Assembly: GCA_004026145.2 (NCBI GenBank)
Contig: CP034979.1
Coordinates: 13,859,404-13,923,403, forward strand
DNA from: Takifugu bimaculatus
Taxonomy: Eukaryota > Chordata > Actinopteri > Tetraodontiformes > Tetraodontidae
Direction of reading: 5' to 3'
Length of the DNA stretch: 64,000 nt
In this document: positions 63,786-64,000 of the stretch, in pieces
Layout of the letters: each line of letters starts with the position of its first letter
How positions within the stretch are numbered: position 1 is the stretch's first letter
Notes under the pieces: model-generated
Told to the model about the DNA's origin: nothing
Database searches by the model: none
What the model saw: only the letters and a program-made list of their open reading frames with translations
Translations under genes and position numbers: made by a program

Positions 63786-64000
63786 CTGAAAATGTGAAAT
63801 TAAAGAATAAACCTGTTTATTTAACACCTTGCACCTCTAATACTCTGCATGGTGCTGTGCTCCGAAGACGCTTCATCACTGGACAAACCTGTCAACCTAA
63901 ACCAAGACAGCTCATGCCCCTCAAATTATAACTTACAAACCGTCTATTGCGAATAATTGTTAAATTGTATTATGCTGTCTCATAATCTCGAGAGTACATT

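Noticed and set aside
63871..63876. GTGATGA box C-like sequence in rps24 intron 1, possible C/D snoRNA
   Set aside because: No CTGA box D between it and the exon 2 acceptor and no terminal stem.

Overview
This is almost certainly a piece of a bony-fish (teleost) nuclear genome. It contains a spliced ribosomal-protein gene with vertebrate exon boundaries and frequent (CA)n, (GA)n, homopolymer C/G and AAAT microsatellites. It also carries two diverged copies of an interspersed repeat that is very common in teleost genomes. Gene density is low, and no prokaryotic operon structure, CRISPR array, rRNA or tRNA gene was seen. Species cannot be fixed from the sequence alone.

The one gene that can be proved from sequence is rps24 (small-subunit ribosomal protein eS24) on the minus strand at the right edge, about 61.70-63.79 kb. 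Exons 2, 3, 4 and the terminal exon are present with clean splice sites in phase. Exon 1, which should hold the ATG, lies beyond base 64,000. The 3' end is the best-resolved part: the last exon begins with the stop codon TGA straight after a strong polypyrimidine/AG acceptor. A candidate 3-nt microexon (AAG, one extra lysine) sits between exon 4 and the last exon.

The remaining ~61 kb has no recognisable protein-coding exon. A CpG island at about 41.18-42.00 kb, with a consensus minus-strand splice donor at 41,669-41,670, looks like a promoter plus non-coding first exon transcribed leftwards. In vertebrates ZMIZ1 lies downstream of RPS24 in the same orientation and has untranslated 5' exons and huge first introns. 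The inference is therefore that 42.0-1 holds the start of a zmiz1 gene, with bases 1-41,668 as its first intron. This rests on synteny, since no zmiz1 coding exon was seen.

The left 41 kb and the 42-61 kb gap consist of unique-looking sequence, microsatellites and several AT-rich blocks dense in homeodomain/SOX/octamer-type motifs that resemble vertebrate conserved non-coding elements. Between zmiz1 (inferred) and rps24 there is a run of CTCF-like motifs, the best at 60,625-60,638, about 1.1 kb past the rps24 3' end. They are placed where a boundary between a housekeeping gene and a developmental regulator would be expected.
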